Part shown: one piece after another, positions 28,444 to 37,209 of the stretch
Numbering within the stretch: the stretch's first letter is position 1
How the letters are laid out: the number at the start of each line of letters is the position of its first letter
Source of the DNA: Afipia carboxidovorans OM5
GTDB taxonomy: Bacteria; Pseudomonadota; Alphaproteobacteria; Rhizobiales; Xanthobacteraceae
NCBI RefSeq assembly: GCF_000218565.1
Contig: NC_015684.1
Span: 434,001 to 498,000, forward strand
DNA length: 64,000 bases
Reading direction: 5' to 3'
Notes under the pieces: generated by a model
Told to the model about the DNA's origin: nothing
Seen by the model: the letters and a program-made list of their open reading frames with translations, nothing else
The model's database searches: none
Translations under genes and position numbers: made by a program

Positions 28444-29955
28444 ATGCTCGCAGATATCGCCAATCTGTTTCACGGCTTCGCGGTCGTGTTACAGCCCTCC
28501 AACATCTTGCTGATGGTCATCGGCATTTTGCTCGGCGTGATCGTCGGCGTGCTGCCCGGCCTGGGTGGCGCCAACGGTATCGCCATTCTGTTGCCGCTCA
28601 CCTTCAGCATGTCGCCTACGGGCGCGATCATCATGCTCTCCTGTATTTACTGGGGAGCGTTGTTCGGCGGCGCCATCACGTCGGTGCTATTCAACATACC
28701 TGGAGAACCATGGTCAGTGGCCACGACATTCGATGGCTATCCCATGGCTCAGCAGGGTCGCGCCGGTGAAGCGCTGACAGCGGCCTTCACGTCCTCGTTC
28801 GTCGGTGCGCTGTTCGCCGTTATCGTCATCACCCTCGTCGCTCCGCTCGTCGCAGACTTCGCGCTTGAGTTCGGTCCGGCCGAAAAGTTCGCAGTGTACT
28901 TCCTCGCATTCTGCAGCTTCATCGGCATGGGCAAGGAGCCTCCGTTCAAGACCCTCGCCTCGATGATGATCGGCTTCGTGCTCGCGGCCGTCGGCCTCGA
29001 CAGCGTCACCGGTCAGTTGCGTCTCACCTTCGGCTTCACCGAACTCCTCAATGGCTTCGACTTCCTGATCGCGGTTATCGGTCTGTTCGGCATCGGTGAA
29101 ATTCTGCTCACCATGGAAGAAGGCCTCGCGTTCAAGGGCAAGGCGGCCGGCATCAACCCGAAGGTAGTGCTGCAGACCTGGCTCGAACTGCCGCGCTACT
29201 GGATGGTGTCGCTGCGCTCCTGCCTGATCGGCTGCTGGATGGGCATCTCGCCCGCCGGTGCGACGCCTGCGTCGTTCATGAGCTACGGTATCGCCCAGCG
29301 CATCTCGAAGCGTGGCCATAACTTCGGCAACGGCGAGATCGAGGGCGTGGTGGCGCCGGAGACCGCGGCTCACGCCGCCGGTACCTCGGCGCTGCTGCCG
29401 ATGCTCGCACTGGGCGTCCCCGGTTCGCCGACCGCTGCGGTGCTTCTCGGCGGCCTCCTGATCTGGGGTCTGCAGCCGGGACCGCTGTTGTTCGTCGAAC
29501 AGCCGGACTTCGTCTGGGGCCTGATCGCTTCGATGTACATGGGCAACCTCGTCGGCCTCATCCTGGTGCTGACCTGCGTACCTCTGTTCGCCGCGATCCT
29601 GCGCATCCCGTTCTCGATCATCGCTCCGATCATTCTCGTGATCTGCGCGATCGGCGCTTACACCGTCAACAACTCGAGCTTCGACGTCATCCTGATGGCG
29701 GTGTTCGGTATTGTCGGTTACGCGATGAAGAAGACCGGCTACCCGTTGGCGCCGATGGTTCTGGCCATCGTGCTCGGCGACCAGGCCGAAGAGGCGTTCC
29801 GTCAGTCGCTGCTGTCTTCGGGCGGCAACCTCGGCGTGTTCTTCTCGAACGGCCTCGTGTCGACGATCATGGTGCTCGGCCTCATCGCTCTGTTCTGGGG
29901 CGTGATCTCGGAGGGCATCTCCAAGCTGCGCCGGCCCGCGAAGGCGGCAACCTGA
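28444..29955 (+). CDS. tctA: Tripartite tricarboxylate transporter large membrane subunit
   Basis: A 503-residue permease with about 12 membrane helices and the duplicated TctA motif: GVLPGLGGANGIAILLPLTF in the first half and ALGVPGSPTAAVLLGGLLIWGLQPGP in the second. It also has the conserved EGVVAPETAAHAAGTSALLPML. It drives ion-coupled uptake of the ligand captured by TctC. Last gene of the operon; a bidirectional terminator lies about 130 bp downstream. Confidence 0.95.
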   Translation: MLADIANLFHGFAVVLQPSNILLMVIGILLGVIVGVLPGLGGANGIAILLPLTFSMSPTGAIIMLSCIYWGALFGGAITSVLFNIPGEPWSVATTFDGYPMAQQGRAGEALTAAFTSSFVGALFAVIVITLVAPLVADFALEFGPAEKFAVYFLAFCSFIGMGKEPPFKTLASMMIGFVLAAVGLDSVTGQLRLTFGFTELLNGFDFLIAVIGLFGIGEILLTMEEGLAFKGKAAGINPKVVLQTWLELPRYWMVSLRSCLIGCWMGISPAGATPASFMSYGIAQRISKRGHNFGNGEIEGVVAPETAAHAAGTSALLPMLALGVPGSPTAAVLLGGLLIWGLQPGPLLFVEQPDFVWGLIASMYMGNLVGLILVLTCVPLFAAILRIPFSIIAPIILVICAIGAYTVNNSSFDVILMAVFGIVGYAMKKTGYPLAPMVLAIVLGDQAEEAFRQSLLSSGGNLGVFFSNGLVSTIMVLGLIALFWGVISEGISKLRRPAKAAT

Positions 29956-30011
29956 TCGCTATGGCGACTTAACCGTCGCGACCCGCAACGGCTGTCTGTC
30001 CTCCCAAGCAG

Positions 30012-30060
30012 ACCGCCGCATCCTGAGGCCGCCGCTTGCGGCATCTGCCTCAGGGTGGCG
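30012..30060. repeat. Palindromic intergenic repeat
   Basis: CCTGAGGC (30022-30029) is matched by GCCTCAGG (30047-30054), with GCCGC/GCGGC inside, forming a hairpin after tctA. It resembles the short GC-rich repeats scattered in Bradyrhizobium-type genomes. Confidence 0.5.
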
Positions 30061-30084
30061 TGGGTCAGGCGGCTCACTCGAAAA

Positions 30085-30120
30085 ACAAAAAAGCCGGATC
30101 GAAAGATCCGGCTTTTTATT
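30085..30120. terminator. Bidirectional terminator between tctA and rpmB
   Basis: The stem AAGCCGGATC/GATCCGGCTT with loop GAAA is flanked by A-rich (left) and TTTTATTTG (right) tracts, so it can end transcripts from both sides. Confidence 0.88.
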
Positions 30121-30180
30121 TGTCTTGTTATTCGTGAAGCGTGATGACCCGCGCGTCAGCGCCGGTCTCGTGCTCGCGCT

Positions 30181-30474
30181 TTAGCTTGCAGCAGCGAGCT
30201 TCTTCTTCTCGATCTGGCGCTTGAGGTCAGCCGCCTTGGGCGAAAGGTTCGCAATATTGGCCTTGAGCAGGAAGGCATCGAGACCGCCGTTGTGGTCGAC
30301 GCTCTTCAGCGCGTTGGTGGACACGCGCAGCCGCACCGACTGGCCGAGGGTCTCGGACATCAACGTGACGTTGCACAGGTTCGGCAAGAACCGGCGCTTG
30401 GACTTGATGTTGGAATGGCTGACCTTGTGGCCGACCTGCGGCCCCTTGGCCGTCAATTCGCAGCGCCGTGACAT
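30181..30474 (-). CDS. rpmB: 50S ribosomal protein L28
   Basis: A 97-residue large-subunit protein. The N-terminus MSRRCELTAKGPQVGHKVSHSNIKSKRRFLPNL is a standard alphaproteobacterial L28; the C-terminal extension ends LKRQIEKKKLAAAS. No zinc-type CxxC pair is present (single Cys at 5 and one in NLCNV), so this is the zinc-independent form. Start at ATG 30474; a longer reading from 30534 is not conserved. Confidence 0.97.
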   Translation of the reverse strand: MSRRCELTAKGPQVGHKVSHSNIKSKRRFLPNLCNVTLMSETLGQSVRLRVSTNALKSVDHNGGLDAFLLKANIANLSPKAADLKRQIEKKKLAAAS

Positions 30475-30768
30475 GGCGAAATCCTTGTGTCTCCCGGGGC
30501 CGAGAAGGCCCGCGCGGGGGTTGTTACCGTCCATTTCAGGAACCGCGGACGTATAGTCGGAGGGCGGCCAAGCGTCAAGGCGGCGGGGCCGTCAAAGAGC
30601 TCGAAAACGTCGGCAGAATAGCGATTTTATGAACGAAGCCAAGTGCTTCCCTTCGTAAAAATGCCTCCCAACATATAATCGGCACAATCAGGCTTGAAAC
30701 AGCGCGGCGCTCCGCTCGGTTCCAGTTTTGAGGCCGCGCCGCCCGCTTCGATCGGGGTTTTTCATTTG

Positions 30769-31617
30769 ATGAATTTTGGTCTCCAGCATGCGCTTGGCGG
30801 GTTTCTCTGCGCCCTGCCGTTGTCCCTCGCGAGCTCCTTTCTCGCGGCCCCGGCCGCCGCGCAGGGGCACCTGGACGCCAAGTATCAGGCAACGCTCAGC
30901 GGGCTCGTGATCGGCAAGGGGGATTGGACCGTCACCGTCGGCGATAAGGACTTTTCGAGCGCCACCTCCGGCGGCACCACGGGCCTCGTCAAGGCCATCG
31001 GTGGCGGCCACGGCACGGGTTCGGTGAAGGGCAGGGTGCTGGCCGGGAAGCCCATCCCGGAGACGTATCTGAGCTCGGTGTTCTACGGCAAAAAGAACGA
31101 AACGATCCGCATTGCCTTCACCGGCGAGCGCATCACGGCATCTTCCATCGAACCGGAGCCGCCTCCGACGGCGGGGCGGATACCCGTGCTGGATGCGCAC
31201 CGCCGTAGCGTCAGCGATCCGATGTCCGGAGTGCTGTTTATTGCGCCCGGCCGCGAGGATCTGCCGAATCCGCAGGCGTGCGGGACCAAAGCGGCCATCT
31301 TCGACGGCCGGATGCGCTACGACCTCGAACTGGCCTTCAAGGCGATGGAGACGCTGACGCTTGCAAGCGGCGCCAGGGTGCCCGCGGTGGTCTGCGCGGT
31401 CAGCTTCAAGCCGCTGTCGGGCTATGTGCCGTCTCGGGTGGCGATCAAATATCTCACCGCGCGGCAGGATATCGACGTTGCCCTCGCTCCGATCGCGGGA
31501 ACGCGCGTGCTGGTGCCGCTGCGGGTGCGGATTCCGACCCCGCTCGGGCTCGGCATGGTAATGGCGACCGATTTCAGCACCACCGCGCAGCCGCAGGCCG
31601 CGAGGCGAAGCAATTAG
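30769..31617 (+). CDS. DUF3108 domain-containing exported protein
   Basis: A 282-residue protein with a signal peptide (about 1-32, ending FLAAPAAAQG) and a DUF3108 body: LDAKYQATLSGLVIGKGDWTVTVGDKDF ... GMVMATDFSTT. DUF3108 proteins are predicted periplasmic beta-rich proteins of unknown role. Start at ATG 30769, which gives the cleanest signal peptide; ATG 30694 would add 25 residues. Divergent from rpmB, an arrangement recurring in this family of bacteria. Confidence 0.82.
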   Translation: MNFGLQHALGGFLCALPLSLASSFLAAPAAAQGHLDAKYQATLSGLVIGKGDWTVTVGDKDFSSATSGGTTGLVKAIGGGHGTGSVKGRVLAGKPIPETYLSSVFYGKKNETIRIAFTGERITASSIEPEPPPTAGRIPVLDAHRRSVSDPMSGVLFIAPGREDLPNPQACGTKAAIFDGRMRYDLELAFKAMETLTLASGARVPAVVCAVSFKPLSGYVPSRVAIKYLTARQDIDVALAPIAGTRVLVPLRVRIPTPLGLGMVMATDFSTTAQPQAARRSN

Positions 31618-31867
31618 ATCGGAGCGGTGGTCGGCTTGACTCGCGAGCCAAACGGAGTCCTCCGTGCATTAAAGAATTCGCTTGTCAGAGCGGTCTCAAA
31701 ACGCCACCAACAGCCGCGATCTGGTGGCATGATAGGTCAGCATGCACGATATCTTGCGGTGAACGAAGCCAGATACGACATGAGTCAGCGATTCGGGCCG
31801 CTTTCGTTCCGGACTCGTTCCAATCCTTAAAATCGCGCAGAGAGTCTGAGCGAAAAAGCGTCGCATT

Positions 31868-34800
31868 GTGAAACACCAGCTCCCTTCAATCTCCAGTCGA
31901 AGCGATCGTGCACCGGGTGCGGGTGTCACTGCTGTGCTCGGCCCGACGAACACCGGCAAGACGCATCTTGCGATCGAGCGGATGCTTGCGCATTCCTCCG
32001 GCCTGATTGGCTTGCCGCTGCGGCTTCTGGCGCGCGAGGTCTACAACAAGATCGTCGCCCGCGCGGGCGCGGAGCAGGTCGCGCTGATCACCGGTGAGGA
32101 GAAGATCAAGCCACCGAATGCGCGCTACTGGGTGTCGACCGTCGAGGCGATGCCGCGCGAACTCGACGTGTCGTTTCTCGCCGTCGATGAAATCCAGATC
32201 GCCGCCGATCTTGAGCGGGGTCACGTCTTCACCGACCGCATTCTCAACCGGCGCGGCCGCGATGAGACGCTGCTGCTCGGCGCCGCGACGATGCGGCCTT
32301 TGATCGAGCGGCTTCTGCCCGGCGCCAATATCGTGACGCGGCCGCGTCTGTCGCTGTTGGAATTTGCGGGCGACCGCAAGATCACGCGCCAGCCGCGCCG
32401 CACGGCGATCGTCGCCTTCTCTGCCGATGAGGTTTACGCAATCGCCGAATTGATCCGCCGCCAGCACGGCGGTGCGGCTGTGGTGCTGGGCTCGTTGTCG
32501 CCGCGCACGCGCAATGCGCAGGTGGAGATGTTCCAGTCCGGCGATGTCGATTATCTCGTCGCGACCGACGCCATCGGAATGGGCCTCAACCTTGATGTCG
32601 ATCATGTCGCCTTCGCATCCGACTATAAATATGACGGTTATCAATTCCGTCGCCTGACGCCTGCAGAATTCGCGCAGATTGCAGGCCGCGCCGGCCGTGC
32701 CACGCGCAACGGCACGTTCGGTACCACGGGACGCTGCGCGCCGTTCGAGCCCGAACTCGTCAACGCACTGCAGAACCACCTGTTCGACAGCGTGAAGATG
32801 CTGCAATGGCGCAATACGGCGCTCGACTTTTCCTCGCTCGCGGCGCTGCAGGTGTCGCTTGCGCTCGCGCCGGAGCATCAGGCGCTGACGCGCGCGCCGC
32901 TTGGTGAGGATCAGCGCGTGCTGGAACACGCCGCGCGCGACCCAGATGTGCGCGATATGGCGACGGATTCCGCCTCGGTCGAACGGCTCTGGGAAACCTG
33001 CCTGGTTCCCGATTACCGCAAGCTGTCACCGGCGGCACATGCTGAGCTGGTTACAACGCTATTCTCGTTCCTGATGCGAAAGGGCCGGATTCCGGATCAA
33101 TGGTTTGCGGCGCAGGTGGCGCAGGCGGATCGGGTGGATGGCGGTATCGACACCCTGTCCGCGCGGATTTCACAGATCCGGACCTGGACCTTTGCCGCAA
33201 ACCGGCCGGACTGGCTGTCCGACCCACTCCATTGGCAGGAAACGACCCGTGCGGTGGAAGATAAATTGTCGGATGCATTGCATTCGAGGCTAACGGAGCG
33301 TTTCGTTGATCGCCGGACCAGTGTATTGATGCGCCGCTTGCGGGAAAACATGATGCTGACGACTGAAATTGGAAAGACCGGCGAAGTCACTGTTGAGGGC
33401 CATGTCATCGGCCGTCTCGACGGATTTATGTTCGCCCCCGATGCCGCTGAGGCAGGCTCGGAAGCGAAGGCGCTGCAGGCGACTGCACTGAAGGCGCTGG
33501 CCGGGGAAATCGACGCGCGCGCGGAGAAGCTCTCTGCTGCCGCCGACGATCAGTTCGCGCTTGCCTCCGACGGCACGCTGCGCTGGACCGGCGATGCGGT
33601 CGGCAAGCTTGTCGCCGCCGACGAGGTGCTGCATCCGCGCATCCGCATTATCGCCGATGAGCGCCTCACCGGTGCTTCGCGTGACGCCGTGCAGGCGCGG
33701 CTCGATCTCTGGCTCAAGACGCATATCGAAAAAATTCTCGGGCCGATGTTCGAGCTCTCCAAGGCCGAGGACGTCACCGGCATTGCGCGCGGCATTGCCT
33801 TCCAGCTCGTCGAGGCGCTCGGCGTTCTGGAGCGGCCAAAGATTGCGGCCGAGATGAAGGATCTCGATCAGCCCTCACGCGCCGTCTTGCGTAAATACGG
33901 CGTGCGCTTCGGCGCCTATCACATCTTCTTCCCGGCGCTGCTCAAGCCCGGCGCGCGCACGCTCGCCTCGCTGTTGTGGGCGCTGAAAGAGGACAATGTC
34001 GATATGAACGCGCTCGGCGGCGCGCAGCATCTCGCAGCGAGCGGCCGCACCTCGTTCCCAGCCGACAAGACATTGTCGAACGATGCCTATCGCGTGCTGG
34101 GTTACAGGCTCGCGGGCGAGCGCGTGGTGCGCGTCGATATTCTCGAGCGTCTCGCCGATCTCATTCGTCCCGCTTTGGCGTGGCGGCCCGGCACCGGCAT
34201 GGAGAAGCCTGCAGGTGCGTTCGACGGCCGTTCGTTCACCGTGACGCAGGCGATGACCTCGCTCACCGGTTCGGCGGGTGAGGACTTCGCCTCGGTGTTG
34301 CGTTCGCTCGGTTATCGTATGGATCGCCGTGCGCCGCTGCCGGAAGAACCGAAGCCGGAAGCATCTACCGAAGTTGCTTCCACTGAGACGACTTCTGCGG
34401 AGGCTGCATCCGAGAGCACGCCACCTGTTGAAGCTTCGACCGAAGCCGCCGCAGGCGAGTCCGCTACCGCAAGTGAATCTGCTGCATCTGATGAGGCTGC
34501 GGTGGCTGCGGATGCTCACGTTGAAAGCGTTGAGGCTTCCAGCGCAGCGAAGTTGCCTGACGTTGAGTTCGCACCGACTGAGGCTCCTGCGCAGGAGGCG
34601 GCTTCCAGTGTTGAGCCCGCGCCTTCCGCCGAATCTTCTTCCCCAGACGAGGCTGCTTCCACCGACGCTCCTTCCGCTGAAGCTGCATCGGCAAACACCG
34701 CGACGGAAACGGCAGACGCTGTTGCCGCGCCTGCGGAGCCCGAGCTTGTCGAGGTGTGGCGTCCTGCGGGCCGCCACGATGAACGTCGCGGACGGCATGA

Positions 34801-35182
34801 GCGCCATCGCCGGCATCACCGCCATGGGTCGGCAGCGTCTGCTGCTGCAGCGGATGCAGCGGCTGAAGGCGGCGAGAAAAAGGAACGCCCCGCGCGGCGG
34901 CACGATCGTTCCCGCGAGGATCGCCGCCAGCGGCCGGAGGGAGAGGGTGCGCAGGCGCGCGGCCCGAAGGACGAGCGTAACGAGGCAGGACGCGAGCGCG
35001 CGAAGGGCCGCCGGGGCAAGTTCGAAGGCAAGCGTGACGGCCGCGACCGCAAGGATGGTGGTCCCGCGTTCCGCACCTTCGCAACCAGCGCCCCGCGGGA
35101 ACGCGAACGCACTGCCGATCCGAATTCGCCGTTCGCAAAATTGGCCGCGCTCAAGGAACAGCTCGGCACCCGTAAAGATTGA
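31868..35182 (+). CDS. Suv3-like DExH RNA helicase with long C-terminal tail
   Basis: A 1,104-residue protein. The helicase core (about 18-300) has Walker A LGPTNTGKTHLAIERM, DEIQ box VDEIQIAADLERG, VLGSLSPRTRNAQVEMFQSG, ATDAIGMGLNLDVDHVAF and QIAGRAGR, matching SUV3-type helicases. A SUV3_C-like region follows. Residues about 815-965 are extremely rich in Ala, Glu, Ser and Thr; about 970-1090 is Arg/His/Asp/Glu-rich and basic. The tail is probably disordered and RNA-binding. GTG start at 31868. Likely acts in RNA turnover. Confidence 0.85.
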   Translation: MKHQLPSISSRSDRAPGAGVTAVLGPTNTGKTHLAIERMLAHSSGLIGLPLRLLAREVYNKIVARAGAEQVALITGEEKIKPPNARYWVSTVEAMPRELDVSFLAVDEIQIAADLERGHVFTDRILNRRGRDETLLLGAATMRPLIERLLPGANIVTRPRLSLLEFAGDRKITRQPRRTAIVAFSADEVYAIAELIRRQHGGAAVVLGSLSPRTRNAQVEMFQSGDVDYLVATDAIGMGLNLDVDHVAFASDYKYDGYQFRRLTPAEFAQIAGRAGRATRNGTFGTTGRCAPFEPELVNALQNHLFDSVKMLQWRNTALDFSSLAALQVSLALAPEHQALTRAPLGEDQRVLEHAARDPDVRDMATDSASVERLWETCLVPDYRKLSPAAHAELVTTLFSFLMRKGRIPDQWFAAQVAQADRVDGGIDTLSARISQIRTWTFAANRPDWLSDPLHWQETTRAVEDKLSDALHSRLTERFVDRRTSVLMRRLRENMMLTTEIGKTGEVTVEGHVIGRLDGFMFAPDAAEAGSEAKALQATALKALAGEIDARAEKLSAAADDQFALASDGTLRWTGDAVGKLVAADEVLHPRIRIIADERLTGASRDAVQARLDLWLKTHIEKILGPMFELSKAEDVTGIARGIAFQLVEALGVLERPKIAAEMKDLDQPSRAVLRKYGVRFGAYHIFFPALLKPGARTLASLLWALKEDNVDMNALGGAQHLAASGRTSFPADKTLSNDAYRVLGYRLAGERVVRVDILERLADLIRPALAWRPGTGMEKPAGAFDGRSFTVTQAMTSLTGSAGEDFASVLRSLGYRMDRRAPLPEEPKPEASTEVASTETTSAEAASESTPPVEASTEAAAGESATASESAASDEAAVAADAHVESVEASSAAKLPDVEFAPTEAPAQEAASSVEPAPSAESSSPDEAASTDAPSAEAASANTATETADAVAAPAEPELVEVWRPAGRHDERRGRHERHRRHHRHGSAASAAAADAAAEGGEKKERPARRHDRSREDRRQRPEGEGAQARGPKDERNEAGRERAKGRRGKFEGKRDGRDRKDGGPAFRTFATSAPRERERTADPNSPFAKLAALKEQLGTRKD

Positions 35183-35185
35183 CGG

Positions 35186-35455
35186 TTGGAGCGGCAGCGC
35201 CTCGACAAATGGCTGTGGCACGCGCGCGTGGTGCGCACCCGCACCGATGCCGCCAAGCTTGTCGCCGGCGGTCGGGTTCGCCTCAATGGAGAGCGACAGC
35301 GCGCACCGGGACATGGCCTGAAATCCGGCGATGTGCTGACCGTCGCGCTTGATGCGCGGGTCCGCGTGCTGCGGGTCAAGGCCTTCTGCGAGCGCCGGGG
35401 TGATGCGCAATCTGCGCAGACCCTCTATGACGAGTTGCACGGCGATCCGGAGTAA
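35186..35455 (+). CDS. S4-domain RNA-binding protein (Hsp15-like)
   Basis: An 89-residue S4-domain protein: RLDKWLWHARVVRTRTDAAKLVAGGRVRLNGERQRAPGHGLKSGDVLTVAL. Hsp15 (HslR) binds 50S subunits carrying stuck nascent chains; this is shorter and lacks much of the Hsp15 tail. The start is TTG at 35186, three bases after the helicase stop, so it is translationally linked to it. Confidence 0.87.
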   Translation: MERQRLDKWLWHARVVRTRTDAAKLVAGGRVRLNGERQRAPGHGLKSGDVLTVALDARVRVLRVKAFCERRGDAQSAQTLYDELHGDPE

Positions 35456-35547
35456 CTATCTGCGGCAGCACAAGCCCGCTTCTCTTGCGGCGCTGTGCAT
35501 CCTGCGCTAGGCCAGCACCCAAATTTAGAACGTTTCCGGAGAGATGG

Positions 35548-35886
35548 ATGACTTACGTCGTCACCGAGAATTGCATCAAGTGCAAGTACATGGACTGCGT
35601 CGAGGTGTGTCCCGTCGACTGTTTCTATGAAGGCGAGAACATGCTCGTCATCCATCCGGACGAATGCATCGATTGTGGCGTCTGCGAGCCCGAGTGCCCC
35701 GCCGAAGCGATCAAGCCGGACACGGAGCCGGATCTGGAAAAGTGGCTCGGCGTGAATGCCGAATACGCGAAAACCTGGCCAAACATTACCCAGAAGAAGG
35801 ACCCGCCGGACGACGCCAAGGAGTTCGACGGCGCCGAGGGCAAGTTCGATCAATATTTTTCACCGAACCCCGGCACCGGCGACTGA
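35548..35886 (+). CDS. fdxA: Seven-iron ferredoxin
   Basis: A 112-residue [3Fe-4S][4Fe-4S] ferredoxin. The cluster cysteines are Cys9, 12, 17, 21 and 25 (CIKCKYMDCVEVCPVDCFYEG) and Cys40, 43, 46, 50 (CIDCGVCEPECP), the Azotobacter FdI pattern. A longer C-terminal tail is typical of alphaproteobacterial FdxA. Start at ATG 35548 after GGAGAG. Electron partner unknown. Lies upstream of carD, as in many relatives. Confidence 0.95.
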   Translation: MTYVVTENCIKCKYMDCVEVCPVDCFYEGENMLVIHPDECIDCGVCEPECPAEAIKPDTEPDLEKWLGVNAEYAKTWPNITQKKDPPDDAKEFDGAEGKFDQYFSPNPGTGD

Positions 35887-35970
35887 GGCGGATTTCGGAT
35901 TCCTCTTAACCGTAGTTGACGGCGCGCCCGCTCGCGGCGGTACTGAAACACCTGAAACGGCCATAAACCT

Positions 35971-36007
35971 TTGATTTTTGCGGAAAATGTGCTATTATGA
36001 GCACATT
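35971..36007 (+). promoter_or_regulatory. carD promoter with palindromic operator
   Basis: -35 TTGATT (35971-35976), a 16-bp spacer and -10 TATTAT (35993-35998). A perfect inverted repeat AATGTGCT-N6-AGCACATT (35986-36007) covers the -10 box. A regulator bound there would block RNA polymerase. The cognate regulator is not identified. Points at carD, 104 bp downstream. Confidence 0.55.
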
Positions 36008-36110
36008 CCGTCGGTTGTTCACGCTCCGTCCGCTCCTGGATGAGGAGCGTTGAAGGGCAACCCATTCGACAACCCGTATCAGGGGGCGTGGCGGTTCCAC
36101 GCAAGGCGCC

Positions 36111-37082
36111 GTGGCAGACAAATCGCGTCAGAACAAAACCAAAGCATCCACCAAGGATAAGAACTCCGGCAAGGCCGCTGTCCGCGGCACTTCCGGCAAG
36201 AAGGCGGCCGTTGCGGCCGCCGGCACCTCGAAAAGCAAAAGAAGTGTAATGCCAGCAAAGAAGAGCACCAAGCCCGTCGCGAAATCACCTGCGAAGGGAG
36301 CGGCGAAGCCCGCTGCCAAGGCCGCCAAGACGACGACCAAGCCCGCCGCGAAGGCGCCTGTTAAGCCGGCTGCCAAGGCGCCGGTGAAACCGGTCGCGAA
36401 GGCAGCGGCGAAGCCGGCCACCAAGCCCCTCGCCAAGGCGCCTGCGCCGAAGGTGGAGGAGCCGAAGAAGCCGTTGACCCAGCGTCAGGGCTTCAAGACC
36501 AACGAGTTCGTGGTCTATCCGGCGCACGGTGTCGGTCAGATTCTGGCGATCGAGGAGCAGGAGATCGCGGGTGCGCGGCTTGAGCTGTTCGTCATCAGCT
36601 TCATCAAGGACAAGATGACGCTCCGCGTGCCGACCGCGAAGGTCATCAATGTGGGCATGCGCAAGCTGTCCGATCCGGCGCTCGTGAAGCGCGCGCTCGA
36701 CACGCTGAAGGGCCGCGCGCGCATCAAGCGCACGATGTGGTCGCGCCGCGCGCAGGAGTATGAGGCGAAGATCAACTCCGGCGACATCGTTGCGATCGCC
36801 GAGGTGGTGCGTGACCTTTATCGTTCCGAATCGCAGCCCGAGCAGTCCTACAGCGAGCGGCAGCTTTATGAAGCGGCGCTCGATCGCCTGTCGCGCGAGA
36901 TTGCGGTGGTGCAGCACATCACCGAGACCGAAGCGATTAAGGAAGTCGAAGCCAACCTCGCCAAGAGCCCGCGCCGTGGTGCGGCCAAGGCGGATGCCGA
37001 TGCGGCCGCGGATGCGACCGGTGAAGCATCCGATGATGAGGATGGAGACGACGATTCGCTGAGCGAAGACGAGGCGGCGTAA
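36111..37082 (+). CDS. carD: CarD-family transcription regulator with histone-H1-like N-terminus
   Basis: A 323-residue protein. Residues 1-120 are a Lys/Ala/Pro repeat region (KPAAKAPVKPAAKAPVKPVAK...) like eukaryotic H1 tails or AlgP. The CarD domain follows (about 125-290: RQGFKTNEFVVYPAHGVGQILAIEEQEIAG ... RLSREIAVVQHITETEAI), which binds RNA polymerase beta and stabilises open complexes. The C-terminus is acidic (DDEDGDDDSLSEDEAA). GTG start at 36111; ATG 36249 would remove 46 residues. Followed by a strong terminator. Confidence 0.9.
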   Translation: MADKSRQNKTKASTKDKNSGKAAVRGTSGKKAAVAAAGTSKSKRSVMPAKKSTKPVAKSPAKGAAKPAAKAAKTTTKPAAKAPVKPAAKAPVKPVAKAAAKPATKPLAKAPAPKVEEPKKPLTQRQGFKTNEFVVYPAHGVGQILAIEEQEIAGARLELFVISFIKDKMTLRVPTAKVINVGMRKLSDPALVKRALDTLKGRARIKRTMWSRRAQEYEAKINSGDIVAIAEVVRDLYRSESQPEQSYSERQLYEAALDRLSREIAVVQHITETEAIKEVEANLAKSPRRGAAKADADAAADATGEASDDEDGDDDSLSEDEAA

Positions 37083-37119
37083 GCAACCTATCTTCGCTTG
37101 CCAGCTTTCGATCGATTTC

Positions 37120-37149
37120 AAAACCCGGCCGGCTCGGCCGGGTTTTTTC
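37120..37149 (+). terminator. carD terminator
   Basis: The stem AACCCGGCCG/CGGCCGGGTT with a short loop and TTTTTT, about 40 bp after the carD stop. Confidence 0.88.
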
Positions 37150-37209
37150 ATGCGTGGATGATTTTAATACGCGCTTGTTTTTGGCGTGCTGCAGGAACCG
37201 TCGCGCAGC

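Noticed and set aside
33875..35440. 521-codon minus-strand frame antisense to the helicase tail
   Set aside because: It arises because the repetitive Ala/Glu/Ser codons have few stops on the other strand.
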